Positions 50,780-59,269 of a stretch of 64,000 bases of DNA are shown in pieces. Source of the DNA: Streptosporangiaceae bacterium. Its GTDB lineage: Bacteria > Actinomycetota > Actinomycetes > Streptosporangiales > Streptosporangiaceae. The stretch covers positions 33,692 to 97,691 of the forward strand of contig JAFAZE010000162.1 in the NCBI GenBank assembly GCA_019239975.1. Reading direction: 5' to 3'. The position numbers and the translations under genes were made by a program. Positions within the stretch are counted from its first letter, which is position 1, and the number at the start of each line of letters is the position of its first letter. Under the pieces are notes generated by a model. It worked only from the letters and a program-made list of their open reading frames with translations, was not told the origin of the DNA and did not search any database.

Positions 50780-51049
50780 TATCTGCGCCTTTCATCCAAA
50801 CGTGCCGCTGACTTCCTACCACCTCCGGCGGACCGGCTGAGCCCACCCCGGCAGGCAAGGTGAGCAGGCGGCCTCATCGCGGGGAAGAAGCGCAACCCGT
50901 GGAGAGTTACCCGGCCACCTGCTGTTCATCCCCGCATGGCATGGTGAACTCTTGGGGTACCCGCCAGGAGGTGATCCTCCGTGGTTCCGGGGAAGCCTAG
51001 GGACCGCAGGTTAGCGGCATCCCGGTATCGGCTGAAGAAGAGGAAGATC
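50780..51049. promoter_or_regulatory. Divergent promoter region and leader of the Mg-sensor gene
   Basis: 270 bp between the K+ transporter and MgtE-like genes. GGAGGTGATCCTCC at 50968-50981 is a small self-complementary element containing a Shine-Dalgarno, followed by a GTG at 50981 in phase with the downstream gene. It could be an alternative start or a leader that masks ribosome access. I could not match any known Mg2+, Mn2+ or c-di-AMP riboswitch here. Confidence 0.35.
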
Positions 51050-52366
51050 ATGACGACCACACCGCCTGCTCCCTCCCCGCCGGCGGCGGACAGCAGACGC
51101 ACCCTTCGCTTGTCGGCCCTGCTGAGGCGGCCCGTCACCGACAGCGGCGGTGAGTCGCTCGGCCGGCTGTCCGACGTCGTCGTGCGGCTGCGGGGGTCGG
51201 ACTACCCGCTGGTCATTGGCGGGGTCGTGGAGGTGGGCGGCCGGCAGATCTTCGTGCCCATCGACCAGGTCAGCTCGTTCGACGGCGACGTGCTGAAGCT
51301 GACCAGCGCAAAGCTTGACCTGCGGCACTTCGAGCGGCGCGAGGGCGAGGTGCTGCTGCGCGCCGACGTTCTCGGGCACCGGCTGATCGACGTGGAGAAC
51401 GCGCGCCTCGTGCGCGCCGGGGACCTGGAGCTCGCCAGGGACCGCGACGAGTGGGTGCTCTCCGGGGTCGACACCCGGCGGCACCCCCGGCGGCTGTTCG
51501 GCCTGCTCGCCCCCGGGCCTGCCGAGGACAACCACCCTCTCCGGGACTGGCATGACTTCGAGTGGCTCATCGGGCACCAGGGCAGCGCGCTGCTTCGCGG
51601 CCCGTTCGCGCGGATCCGCAGGCTGAAGCCGGCCCAGATCGCCGACCTGCTGGAGAACGCATCCAAGGACGAGGAGACCGAGATCCTCGGCCGGGTGCAC
51701 GCCGATCCCGAGCTCGAGGCGGACGTCTTCGAGGAACTCGACGAGGATCTCGCCACCCGGCTGCTCGGCGCGCGCACCGACGAGGAGATCGCCGAGGTGC
51801 TCAGCAGGATGCGGGCCGACGACGCCGCCGACACCATCGCCGAGCTTCCGCAGCGCCGGCGGCAGCCGGTGCTCGACCTCCTTCCGCCGGGCCAGCGGAC
51901 CAAGGTGCTGACGCTGATGGGCTTCAACGCCACGAGCGCCGGCGGCCTGATGGGCGTCGACTTCATCGCGGTGCCCAGCATGATCGCGGTGAGCGGCGCC
52001 CTGGCGAAGGTTCGTGAGTCCACATCCCTGCAGCCGGAGGCGCTGACAAGCGTGCACGCCATCGACCACAGCGGCGGGCTCAGCGGCGTGGCCAGGCTGG
52101 TCACGCTGGTGCAGTCCGATCCCGCGACCACCCTGATCGACGTCTGCGACACCGACCCGGTGCGCGTAGGCCCGGACACCGACGTCGTGGACGTGGCCGT
52201 GCTGATGACCGACTACAACCTCATCACCATTCCCGTCGTGGACGACGATCGTCACCTGCTCGGCGTGATAACCGTCGACGACGTGCTCGAGGTCACGCTG
52301 CCGGACGACTGGAGACGCCGCGAAGCGGCGGAGCCGCCGGACGCGCGCCGCGGGGAAAGCCGGTGA
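51050..52366 (+). CDS. Soluble MgtE-type Mg2+ sensor (PRC, MgtE-N, CBS), no channel
   Basis: 438 residues, no membrane helix. An N-terminal PRC-barrel-like part (about 20-110; SLGRLSDVVVRLRGSDYPLVIGG) is followed by an MgtE N-domain (about 190-285; PAQIADLLENASKDEETEIL, LDEDLATRLLGARTDEEIAEVL, DDAADTIAELP) and a CBS pair (about 295-420, ending LITIPVVDDDRHLLGVITVDDVLEV). In MgtE these cytosolic parts bind Mg2+ and gate the pore; here the pore is missing. Its stop overlaps the Nramp-like gene's GTG. ATG at 51050 (GAGGAAG upstream) chosen; GTG 50981 possible. Confidence 0.88.
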   Translation: MTTTPPAPSPPAADSRRTLRLSALLRRPVTDSGGESLGRLSDVVVRLRGSDYPLVIGGVVEVGGRQIFVPIDQVSSFDGDVLKLTSAKLDLRHFERREGEVLLRADVLGHRLIDVENARLVRAGDLELARDRDEWVLSGVDTRRHPRRLFGLLAPGPAEDNHPLRDWHDFEWLIGHQGSALLRGPFARIRRLKPAQIADLLENASKDEETEILGRVHADPELEADVFEELDEDLATRLLGARTDEEIAEVLSRMRADDAADTIAELPQRRRQPVLDLLPPGQRTKVLTLMGFNATSAGGLMGVDFIAVPSMIAVSGALAKVRESTSLQPEALTSVHAIDHSGGLSGVARLVTLVQSDPATTLIDVCDTDPVRVGPDTDVVDVAVLMTDYNLITIPVVDDDRHLLGVITVDDVLEVTLPDDWRRREAAEPPDARRGESR

Positions 52367-54141
52367 CGACACGCAGCGACCCCGGCCAGCCGGGACGGCC
52401 GGCGCCACCGGACGGCCAGCAGGTACAGCGGGGCGCCGCCCGGCGCCCCGCCGACGGTGCGGCGGGCGGGGACGGCAGCCCGGCACCGCCGCGGCCTCCC
52501 GTACCGCCGCCGGCCGCGCTGAGCAGGCCCACCGCGGTTCTCGACGAGGCTCACCTCGGTGACATCGAGGGCGCTCTCGGCCGGATCCGCGTGGGCGACG
52601 AGGACCGCAGCGGGCTGAAGCGCCGGCTCGTCACGTTCCTCGCGATCGTCGGCCCGGGACTGATCGTCATGGTCGGCGACAACGATGCCGGCGGCGTGTC
52701 CACGTACGCGCAGGCGGGGCAGAACTACGGGTACACCCTGCTGTGGACGCTGCTGCTTCTCATTCCCGTGCTGATCGTCAACCAGGAGATGGTGGTAAGG
52801 CTCGGCGCGGTCACCGGCGTCGGGCACGCCCGGCTGATCAACGAGCGGTTCGGCCGGTTCTGGGGCTGGTTCAGCGTCGGCGACCTGTTCGTGCTGAACT
52901 TCCTGACCATCGTCACCGAGTTCATCGGCGTTTCGCTCGCGCTGCAGTACTTCGGCGTCAGCCAGTACATCTCGGTGCCGATAACTGGGCTTGTACTGAT
53001 CGCGATCACCGCCAGCGGCAGCTTCCGCCGCTGGGAGCAGGCGATGCTCGGTTTCATCGCGGTCAGCCTCATCCTGGTCCCACTCGCGTTCCTGTCCGGC
53101 CCGCACTGGGGATCGATCTTCTACCACCTCGTCGTCCCCGGGGTGCAGGGCGGGGTCAGCTCCACCGCGGTGCTGCTGATCATCGCGATCGTCGGCACCA
53201 CCGTCGCGCCCTGGCAGTTGTTCTTCCAGCAGTCCAACGTCATCGACAAGCGCATCACGCCCCGGTTCATCCCGTATGAGCGCGCCGATACCACGCTCGG
53301 CGCGTTCGTCGTGGTCGGCGGGGCATCGGCGATCATGGTCGTGGCGGTGTACGCGGTGCGCGGCACGAACCTGGCCGGAAAGTTCACCGACGCCCTGGGC
53401 GTGGCGAACGCGGTCGCCACGCACAACCATGTGCTCGCCGGGATGTTCGCGATCGTGCTGCTCGACGCCAGCATCATCGGCGCGGCTGCGGTCACGCTGT
53501 CCACCAGCTACGCGTTCGGCGACGTGTTCGGGATCAGGCATTCGCTGCATCGCGGCTTCCGCGAGGCCAAGCCGTTCTACGCCAGTTACGCCGGGATGAT
53601 CGTGCTCGCGGCCGGCATCGTGCTCATCCCCGGTGCACCGCTCGGGCTGCTCACCGAGGCCGTGCAGGCGCTGGCCGGAATCCTGCTGCCGAGCGCCAGC
53701 GTGTTCCTGCTGCTGCTGTGCAACGACCGCGAGGTGCTCGGCCCGTGGATGAACCCCAGGTGGCTCAACATCCTGTCCGGTTTCATCATCGGCGTTCTGC
53801 TGGTCCTTTCCGGCACGCTCGTGCTCGACACGCTGTTCTCCGGCCTCAACGCGGCGCAGACGGCCATCTGGCTGGCGGCCGGGCTGGCGGGCAGCGCCCT
53901 GCTGCTCGCCGGGTGGCTGCGGCTGACACGCTCGCGGCGCCCGGCGCGGCAGCCGCATCCCCGCACCACGATGACGGAGGCGGAGCGCCAGAGCTGGCGG
54001 ATGCCGCCGCTTGCCCTGCTCAAGCCGGTGGAGTGGTCCACCGGTACCAAGATGGGCGTGCTGATACTGCGCGGTTACCTGGTGGTCTCGGTCCTGCTGC
54101 TGATCATCAAGGCGGTCCAGCTGGGCAGCGGAGGCCACTGA
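52363..54141 (+). CDS. Nramp-related divalent metal (probably Mg2+) transporter
   Basis: 592 residues with a Pro-rich disordered N-terminus (1-60) and about 11-12 membrane helices. The first-helix motif is GDNDAGGVSTYAQAG instead of DPGN, and the helix-6 motif is TVAPWQLFFQQSN instead of MPHN. To my knowledge these changes mark the NRMT group, Nramp-related Mg2+ transporters, rather than Mn2+/Fe2+ carriers. The GTGA overlap with the MgtE-like sensor suggests the two form one regulated Mg2+ uptake unit. Confidence 0.85.
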   Translation: MTTRSDPGQPGRPAPPDGQQVQRGAARRPADGAAGGDGSPAPPRPPVPPPAALSRPTAVLDEAHLGDIEGALGRIRVGDEDRSGLKRRLVTFLAIVGPGLIVMVGDNDAGGVSTYAQAGQNYGYTLLWTLLLLIPVLIVNQEMVVRLGAVTGVGHARLINERFGRFWGWFSVGDLFVLNFLTIVTEFIGVSLALQYFGVSQYISVPITGLVLIAITASGSFRRWEQAMLGFIAVSLILVPLAFLSGPHWGSIFYHLVVPGVQGGVSSTAVLLIIAIVGTTVAPWQLFFQQSNVIDKRITPRFIPYERADTTLGAFVVVGGASAIMVVAVYAVRGTNLAGKFTDALGVANAVATHNHVLAGMFAIVLLDASIIGAAAVTLSTSYAFGDVFGIRHSLHRGFREAKPFYASYAGMIVLAAGIVLIPGAPLGLLTEAVQALAGILLPSASVFLLLLCNDREVLGPWMNPRWLNILSGFIIGVLLVLSGTLVLDTLFSGLNAAQTAIWLAAGLAGSALLLAGWLRLTRSRRPARQPHPRTTMTEAERQSWRMPPLALLKPVEWSTGTKMGVLILRGYLVVSVLLLIIKAVQLGSGGH

Positions 54142-54207
54142 CGAGATGGAACCCGGGATCCCGGGGGTAGCGTCCAATCGGGGAGGTTATGTCCGAGGAG
54201 GTCAGGG

Positions 54208-54906
54208 ATGCGAGCTGGTGCCCTGGCGGGGCTGGCGGTGATCGCCGCGATGATCACCGGCTGCTCCGCCATGCAGGGCGCGCTCAGCCCCGCGGCCAGC
54301 AACGGCTCCCCCAATCACGATCCCGCCAGCCATAGCCCCACCAGCCATGGCCCCGCCAGCCATGGCCCCGCCAGTCATGGGGCCTCCCCGGGAGGCGGCG
54401 GCGCCTCGGGCGCCGCATCGCCGGGCGGCGCGGCCACGGGTTCCCCGAGCGCCGCTCCCGGCGCCCCGGCCGGCGCGCCGGCCTCCGGCGCCGCCGGCTG
54501 CACGCCATGGCCGGCCGGCTCGGCGGGCACGAACCTGGACCTGAACGCGGCCAGCAACGGACGCACCTACTGCGTGGTGACCGGTGACACGGTGCGCGTG
54601 GAGCTGTCCGGGCCGGGGATGGGCGGCTGGAGGCCGGTGGAGGTGTCGGGCGGCGCGCTGGTGCCGGTCGTCACGCCCCTGCGGCCCGCCGTGATGCCCG
54701 CCTTCCCCCTCCGGACGTACCGAGCCGTCCGGCCGGGCACGGCGGCGCTTTCCGCGAGCATGGCCTGTCACCCGGTGCAGCAGCCGCAGGCGGCCCCGGC
54801 GGCGCGGCGGGCGACGGTCGTCACCGCGCATTTCGGCGGTACCCCGATCAGCCCTGGCTGCATGGGAGTGATCGCGACGTTCCGTGTGCTGATCGTCGTC
54901 TCCTGA
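54208..54906 (+). CDS. Secreted lipoprotein with His-rich linker
   Basis: 232 residues. Signal peptide with lipobox ITGC, acylated Cys19. A linker at about 33-56 has repeated SHGPA units (five His in 21 residues) and could bind metal ions; a Gly/Ala/Pro-rich stretch follows. The C-terminal 130 residues (NGRTYCVVTGDTVRVELSG ... TYRAVRPGTAALSASMACHP) look like an immunoglobulin-like or chagasin-like beta-sandwich with a Cys pair. Function unknown; a metal-binding role fits the ion-transport genes upstream. GAGGTCAGGG precedes the ATG. Confidence 0.7.
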   Translation: MRAGALAGLAVIAAMITGCSAMQGALSPAASNGSPNHDPASHSPTSHGPASHGPASHGASPGGGGASGAASPGGAATGSPSAAPGAPAGAPASGAAGCTPWPAGSAGTNLDLNAASNGRTYCVVTGDTVRVELSGPGMGGWRPVEVSGGALVPVVTPLRPAVMPAFPLRTYRAVRPGTAALSASMACHPVQQPQAAPAARRATVVTAHFGGTPISPGCMGVIATFRVLIVVS

Positions 54907-55049
54907 CCCGCACGGCCTCTTTGTCCACGCGGCCGCCACCCGCGCGACAGACGGCCGTCGTCCCCGGGTATCAAGGTGTTGCCAGACTGTCGCCACGCAC
55001 GCGGAAAGTTCTCCCCGCTGGTAACCCGCATCGAGCAGAAGGGCCGGAG

Positions 55050-56447
55050 ATGGACGCTGAACAAGGGACGACCAGGCGCGGGATCCTCAAGGCTGGCCTG
55101 GCCGCCGGGGCGCTGGCGGGCGCCGGGGCCTGGACCTCCGCACCCGCCCGGCGCTCCCCGCGGCAGCCCGGGTCGCTGCCCTTCCCGGACCTGCCGCCGG
55201 GTACTGACACGATGCCGCAGATCGAGCACATCGTGGTGCTGATGATGGAGAACCACTCCTATGACAACAGGCTCGGCATGCTGCGGCGCCGCGGCGCGGA
55301 CGGGTTCCGGCTCGGCCGTCACGGCCGGCCGGCCGCCAGCAACCCGTATGCCGACGGCCGGACCCAGCACGCTTTCCGTATGCCGACCACCTGCCAGCTG
55401 AACGGCCGCCCGGCGCAGGACTGGCTGGCCAGTCACGTCCAGTATGCGGGCGGCCGCAACGACGGCTTCGTCGTGTCAGCGAGCGGCCCGGTCGCGATGG
55501 GCTACTGGGAGGAGGCCGACCAGCCCTTCTACTACTCGCTTGCCCGGAAGTTCCCGATCGCCGACAGGTACTTCTGCTCGGTGCTCGGCCAGACCTACCC
55601 GAACCGCCGGTACCTGCTGGCCGCCACCTCGATCGGCCAGGTCGACGACACGCAGCCGAACCTCACCGACTACCCGCCGAACGGCACCATCTTCGACCAG
55701 CTCGACGCCCACGGGATCACCTGGAAGGACTACTACACCACGCTCGCGACGACGGAGCTGTACCCGCCGCTGTACCTGAAGAACGCCGGGAAGAAGGTCG
55801 TCCCCATCGCGGACTTCTACGCCGACGCCGCGGCGGGAACGTTGCCCGGCTACTGCATGGTGGAGCCGGACTACAACACGCAGTCCGAGGAGAACCCGCA
55901 GAACATCGCGGCTGGCGAGGCCTTTTCGGCCGGCGTTGTCAACGCCGTGATCAACGGCCCGGCGTGGGACCGCACGCTGCTGCTGTGGACATACGACGAG
56001 CACGGCGGGTACTACGACCACGTGCCGCCGCCCGCCGCGGTCGCGCCCGATGGCATCGCGCCGGCCGTCCCGCCCGGGCAGGGCAGCGCCTACGACGGGT
56101 TCGCCAGGTACGGCTTCCGGGTGCCGTTCGTCCTGGTCTCCCCGTGGGCGCGGCGGCACTTCGTCTCGCACGAGATCTACGACCACACCAGCATCCTCAA
56201 GCTGGTCGAGACGAAGTGGAACCTCCCGGCGCTGACCTACCGGGACGCGAACGCCAGGGCGCCGCTTGACATGCTGGACCTGCGCAGGCCGGCCTTTGAC
56301 GAGCCGCCCCGGCTCGCGGAACCGCTGGTGAACACCGACCCCTCCGCGCTCGCGTGCAACGTCACCGGGCCGGGAACCATCCCGCCGCCCGGCTCGGTCA
56401 GCGGGCCGGGTACGGCCCTGCCGCGGGATGCCAGACTGGAACCATGA
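55050..56447 (+). CDS. Tat-exported phospholipase C (phosphoesterase family)
   Basis: 465 residues. Twin-arginine signal TRRGILKAG at residues 8-16 with a hydrophobic Ala-rich core. The domain has HIVVLMMENHSYDN at the start (metal/nucleophile region), FPIADRYFCSVLGQTYPNRRYL, and TYDEHGGYYDHVPPP with metal ligands, plus FVLVSPWARR and DHTSILKLVE. This is the non-haemolytic phospholipase C/acid phosphatase family, acting on phosphodiesters outside the membrane. ATG at 55050 with GCCGGAG upstream. The stop overlaps the next start (ATGA). Confidence 0.92.
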   Translation: MDAEQGTTRRGILKAGLAAGALAGAGAWTSAPARRSPRQPGSLPFPDLPPGTDTMPQIEHIVVLMMENHSYDNRLGMLRRRGADGFRLGRHGRPAASNPYADGRTQHAFRMPTTCQLNGRPAQDWLASHVQYAGGRNDGFVVSASGPVAMGYWEEADQPFYYSLARKFPIADRYFCSVLGQTYPNRRYLLAATSIGQVDDTQPNLTDYPPNGTIFDQLDAHGITWKDYYTTLATTELYPPLYLKNAGKKVVPIADFYADAAAGTLPGYCMVEPDYNTQSEENPQNIAAGEAFSAGVVNAVINGPAWDRTLLLWTYDEHGGYYDHVPPPAAVAPDGIAPAVPPGQGSAYDGFARYGFRVPFVLVSPWARRHFVSHEIYDHTSILKLVETKWNLPALTYRDANARAPLDMLDLRRPAFDEPPRLAEPLVNTDPSALACNVTGPGTIPPPGSVSGPGTALPRDARLEP

Positions 56448-57520
56448 GCGAAGCACGCCCGAGGTTCCGCGCCCTGCTCGAGACCTTCCCGGCCTACAAA
56501 CCCGGCAGGATCCCGTCCAGCGCGACGGGACGATCGCACAAGCTGTCGTCCAACGAGAGCCCGCACGGCCCGCTGCCGTCGGTGACGGAGGCGATCGCGG
56601 AGGCGGCCCTGGGGATCAACCGGTACCCCGACAACAGCGCCGAGGCCCTCACCGCGGCGATCGCGGAACGGTTCGGCGTGCCGCGCGAGCACGTCGCGGT
56701 CGGCTGCGGCTCGGTCGGGGTCACCCAGCAGCTGCTCGAGGCCGTCGGGGAGCCCGGCGCCGATGTCGTCTACGCCTGGCGGTCCTTCGAGGCGTACCCG
56801 ACGCTGGCCGACCTCGCCGCGGCGACCTCGGTCCGGGTGCCGCTCCGGGACGAGACGCACGACCTCGCGGCGATGGCGGACGCGATCACGCCGCACACGC
56901 GGCTCGTCTTCGTCTGCAACCCGAACAACCCGACGGGAACCGTCGTGCACGCCGCCGAGCTCGAAGCGTTCCTCGACCGGGTACCCGGTCACTGCCTCGT
57001 GGTGCTGGACGAGGCATACCGGGAGTACATCCGCGACGCGGCCGTGCCGGACGGAATGCTGCTGTACCGTGACCGGCCGAACGTGGCGGTGCTGCGCACG
57101 TTCTCCAAGGCGTACGGGCTCGCCGGCCTGCGTGTCGGGTTCATGATCGGGCACGAGCCCGTCGCCGCGGCCGTGCGCAAGACGATGCTGCCGTTCACCG
57201 TGAGCTGCCTGGCGCAGGCCGCCGCGATAGCGTCGCTCGCGGCGGAGCCGGAGCTTCTCGCGCGGGTCGAGGAAACGGTCAAGGAGCGGAACCGGGTCCG
57301 CGAGACCCTGGCCTCGGACGGCTGGAAGGTTCCGCCGACCGAGGCCAACTTCGTATGGCTGCGCCTGGGCGACCACACCGCGTCATTCGCGGAGGCCTGT
57401 GAGCGGTCGGGCATCGCCGTGCGCCCGTTCGCCGGGGAGGGCGCCCGCGTCTCCATCGGCACCCCCGAGGCGAACGACGAGTTCCTGGCCGTCGCCCGTG
57501 CCTACCCCCGCCGCAACTAG
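56444..57520 (+). CDS. HisC-like aminotransferase (histidinol-phosphate/aromatic)
   Basis: 358 residues, fold type I PLP enzyme: KLSSNESPHGPLPSV at the start, NPNNPTGT near 164, VLDEAYREYI, the PLP Lys near 222 in TFSKAYGLAGLRVG, and a C-terminal Arg in ARVSIGTPE. It matches HisC/Pat-type aminotransferases acting on histidinol phosphate or aromatic amino acids. No his genes are adjacent, so an aromatic or secondary role (pat) is as likely as histidine synthesis. Coupled to the phospholipase by ATGA, an odd functional pairing. Confidence 0.88.
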   Translation: MSEARPRFRALLETFPAYKPGRIPSSATGRSHKLSSNESPHGPLPSVTEAIAEAALGINRYPDNSAEALTAAIAERFGVPREHVAVGCGSVGVTQQLLEAVGEPGADVVYAWRSFEAYPTLADLAAATSVRVPLRDETHDLAAMADAITPHTRLVFVCNPNNPTGTVVHAAELEAFLDRVPGHCLVVLDEAYREYIRDAAVPDGMLLYRDRPNVAVLRTFSKAYGLAGLRVGFMIGHEPVAAAVRKTMLPFTVSCLAQAAAIASLAAEPELLARVEETVKERNRVRETLASDGWKVPPTEANFVWLRLGDHTASFAEACERSGIAVRPFAGEGARVSIGTPEANDEFLAVARAYPRRN

Positions 57521-57856
57521 CCGACGGCCCGGAACCACAGCCCCGCGGCCGCCTGTCACCGTAACCGGGCATGTCGCGCGCCACGCCGCCGCCGTTCATG
57601 GGTTTCCGCGGTCACAATTCGGGCAAGCTGGGCAGCTACTCGCCGGTACGGATGGAAGGTGGTGCCGGGCAGCGCTTTTTTGACGGCCGGCAGGGTTGCG
57701 GGGGGACGCGGGCGCGGGTGGAGAATGGGGTGCGGTGCACGCCTCGCACCGCCGGAAGCGGTCTGCAAGTCACATGGCAAGGGCTTGGAGGTCCAGGGAC
57801 AGTGCGCCTCTCCCGCGGGATTGCGTGTACGGGCTCCACACGGCCGGGAGGCCCTC
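57521..57856. other. Intergenic region before the STAS gene
   Basis: 336 bp with no convincing gene; an open frame in phase with the STAS gene from 57659 is low in family-like sequence. A T6 run near 57679 and scattered AT steps could include a promoter, but I cannot define one. Confidence 0.45.
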
Positions 57857-58201
57857 ATGGGTGACCCGCGCGGCGGCGCGGACCGGATGGTGGCCGTCCT
57901 GCCGGCGGAGATCGACGTCACCAACGCCGAGAACACCGGGGACCGGCTTGTGAAGGTGGCCGTGTCCAGTCCGGGTACCCGGGTGGTCGTGGCGGACCTG
58001 AGCGCGACGCGGTTTTGTGATTCGGCCGGCGTGAGGTACCTGCTGCTCGCCCATCAGCGAGCCGCCGCGAGCGGTGTCGACATACGGCTGGCGGCGCTGC
58101 GTGAGCCGGTGCTCCGGGTGCTGGAGCTGATGGGGGTGGACCGGCTGGTGCGGACGTACCCGACCGTTTATGCGGCGCTGGCGGAGGACGTTCCGCGGTA
58201 G
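57857..58201 (+). CDS. STAS-domain anti-sigma factor antagonist
   Basis: 114 residues. VAVLPAEIDVTNAENTGDRL, VVADLSATRFCDSAGVRYLLLAHQRA, then LMGVDRLVRTYPTVYAALA. The Ser in CDSAG (residue 56) is the expected phosphorylation site. It would bind an RsbW-like anti-sigma kinase; no partner gene is adjacent. GGGAGG lies six bases before the ATG. Confidence 0.88.
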   Translation: MGDPRGGADRMVAVLPAEIDVTNAENTGDRLVKVAVSSPGTRVVVADLSATRFCDSAGVRYLLLAHQRAAASGVDIRLAALREPVLRVLELMGVDRLVRTYPTVYAALAEDVPR

Positions 58202-58217
58202 GCCGGGACGGTCCCCC

Positions 58218-59207
58218 TCAGTGCTCCGGCAGGGCGCGGTCATGCTCCGCCAGGGACCGGTCATCGGGGGAGAAGTCCGGGTCCGGGTCCTCCGGCGGGT
58301 GCGCGAGGTGCCAGCGCACCGACCGGCTGATCGCGGCGGCCGGATCCTCGGGACGCCAGCCGAGTACCCGCACGGCCTTCCCGCAGTCGCCGAGGAAATG
58401 CTGCGCGATGCTTTTCGTGAGGCGCATGTCCGCTGGCAGGTCGCGCTCGGCCACGGTCACCAGCTCCGCCTCGTGCCCGGCGGCGCCGAGGATGCGCTGG
58501 GCATGGTCGCGGACGGTGTCCGTCACAGGGTCCCCGATGTTGAACACCTGCCCGGCGGCGGCCGCCGGCCTGTCCAGCGCGGCGAGCACGGCCCTCGCGA
58601 CATCGCCCACGTAGCCGCGTGTCCAGAGAAAGGTGCCGGGTCCCATCGGAATGCGCTTGCGGCCGGCCCGGACCCGGCGCAGGATGAACTCCTCCCGGCG
58701 CTGCGGGTCATGCTCGCCGTAGATCGCCGCGAGCCGGAGCACCGTGCCGCCGCGCGCCAGGTAGCCCGGCTCGACGTCCAGCTTGTCGTAGTCGTCGTGG
58801 CCGTCCATGGACCCGCGCAGCGGATAGCGGCCCCGGCGGACCTCCGCCTCCTCGGTGAGCGGCACCGGCTGGCCGCCGGCGTCGCTGAGCAGGAGCTCGT
58901 AGGCGCGGTACACGTCCATGCTGGACAGCAGGACCAGCTGGGTGTCCGGCAGGTACGGGAGCACCGCGTCCGCGTCGGCACGGCTGGCCGCGCAGGTGTC
59001 GATGAGGGCGTCGGGGCGCAGCTCGCGCACCCGCGCGGCGATGTCACGGAAATCCGCCCGGTCGGCATGGATGTGCGCGGCGCCGCCGCCGGCGGGCGGC
59101 TCCGTCGAGCCGCGGTGCACCACCGTCACCTCGTCGCCGCGGCCCAGCAGGGCCGCGACGATGCGCGCGCCGATGAACCGGGTGCCGCCGATCGTGAGTA
59201 TCCGCAT
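58218..59207 (-). CDS. NAD-dependent epimerase/dehydratase (extended SDR)
   Basis: 329 residues. The N-terminal MRILTIGGTRFIGARIVAALL is a Rossmann Gly motif (GGTRFIG). SSMDVY, YDKLDVE (near the usual Y-x3-K) and GRYPLRG occur mid-protein. It ends with ILGWRPEDPAAAISRSVRWHLAHP, common in isoflavone-reductase/epimerase-like proteins. Substrate unknown; probably nucleotide sugar or small carbonyl compound. A frame open to 59588 is not conserved. Confidence 0.85.
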   Translation of the reverse strand: MRILTIGGTRFIGARIVAALLGRGDEVTVVHRGSTEPPAGGGAAHIHADRADFRDIAARVRELRPDALIDTCAASRADADAVLPYLPDTQLVLLSSMDVYRAYELLLSDAGGQPVPLTEEAEVRRGRYPLRGSMDGHDDYDKLDVEPGYLARGGTVLRLAAIYGEHDPQRREEFILRRVRAGRKRIPMGPGTFLWTRGYVGDVARAVLAALDRPAAAAGQVFNIGDPVTDTVRDHAQRILGAAGHEAELVTVAERDLPADMRLTKSIAQHFLGDCGKAVRVLGWRPEDPAAAISRSVRWHLAHPPEDPDPDFSPDDRSLAEHDRALPEH

Positions 59208-59269
59208 ACGGGCATGACACCACGGCGCCCGGGCAGGCACGAAGCGTTTCCGCTGACGGCGGAGCCGGC

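Noticed and set aside
50780..51049. Riboswitch (Mg2+ M-box, yybP-ykoY or ydaO type) upstream of the ion genes
   Set aside because: I could not find the conserved sequence blocks of any of these; a covariance-model search would be decisive.
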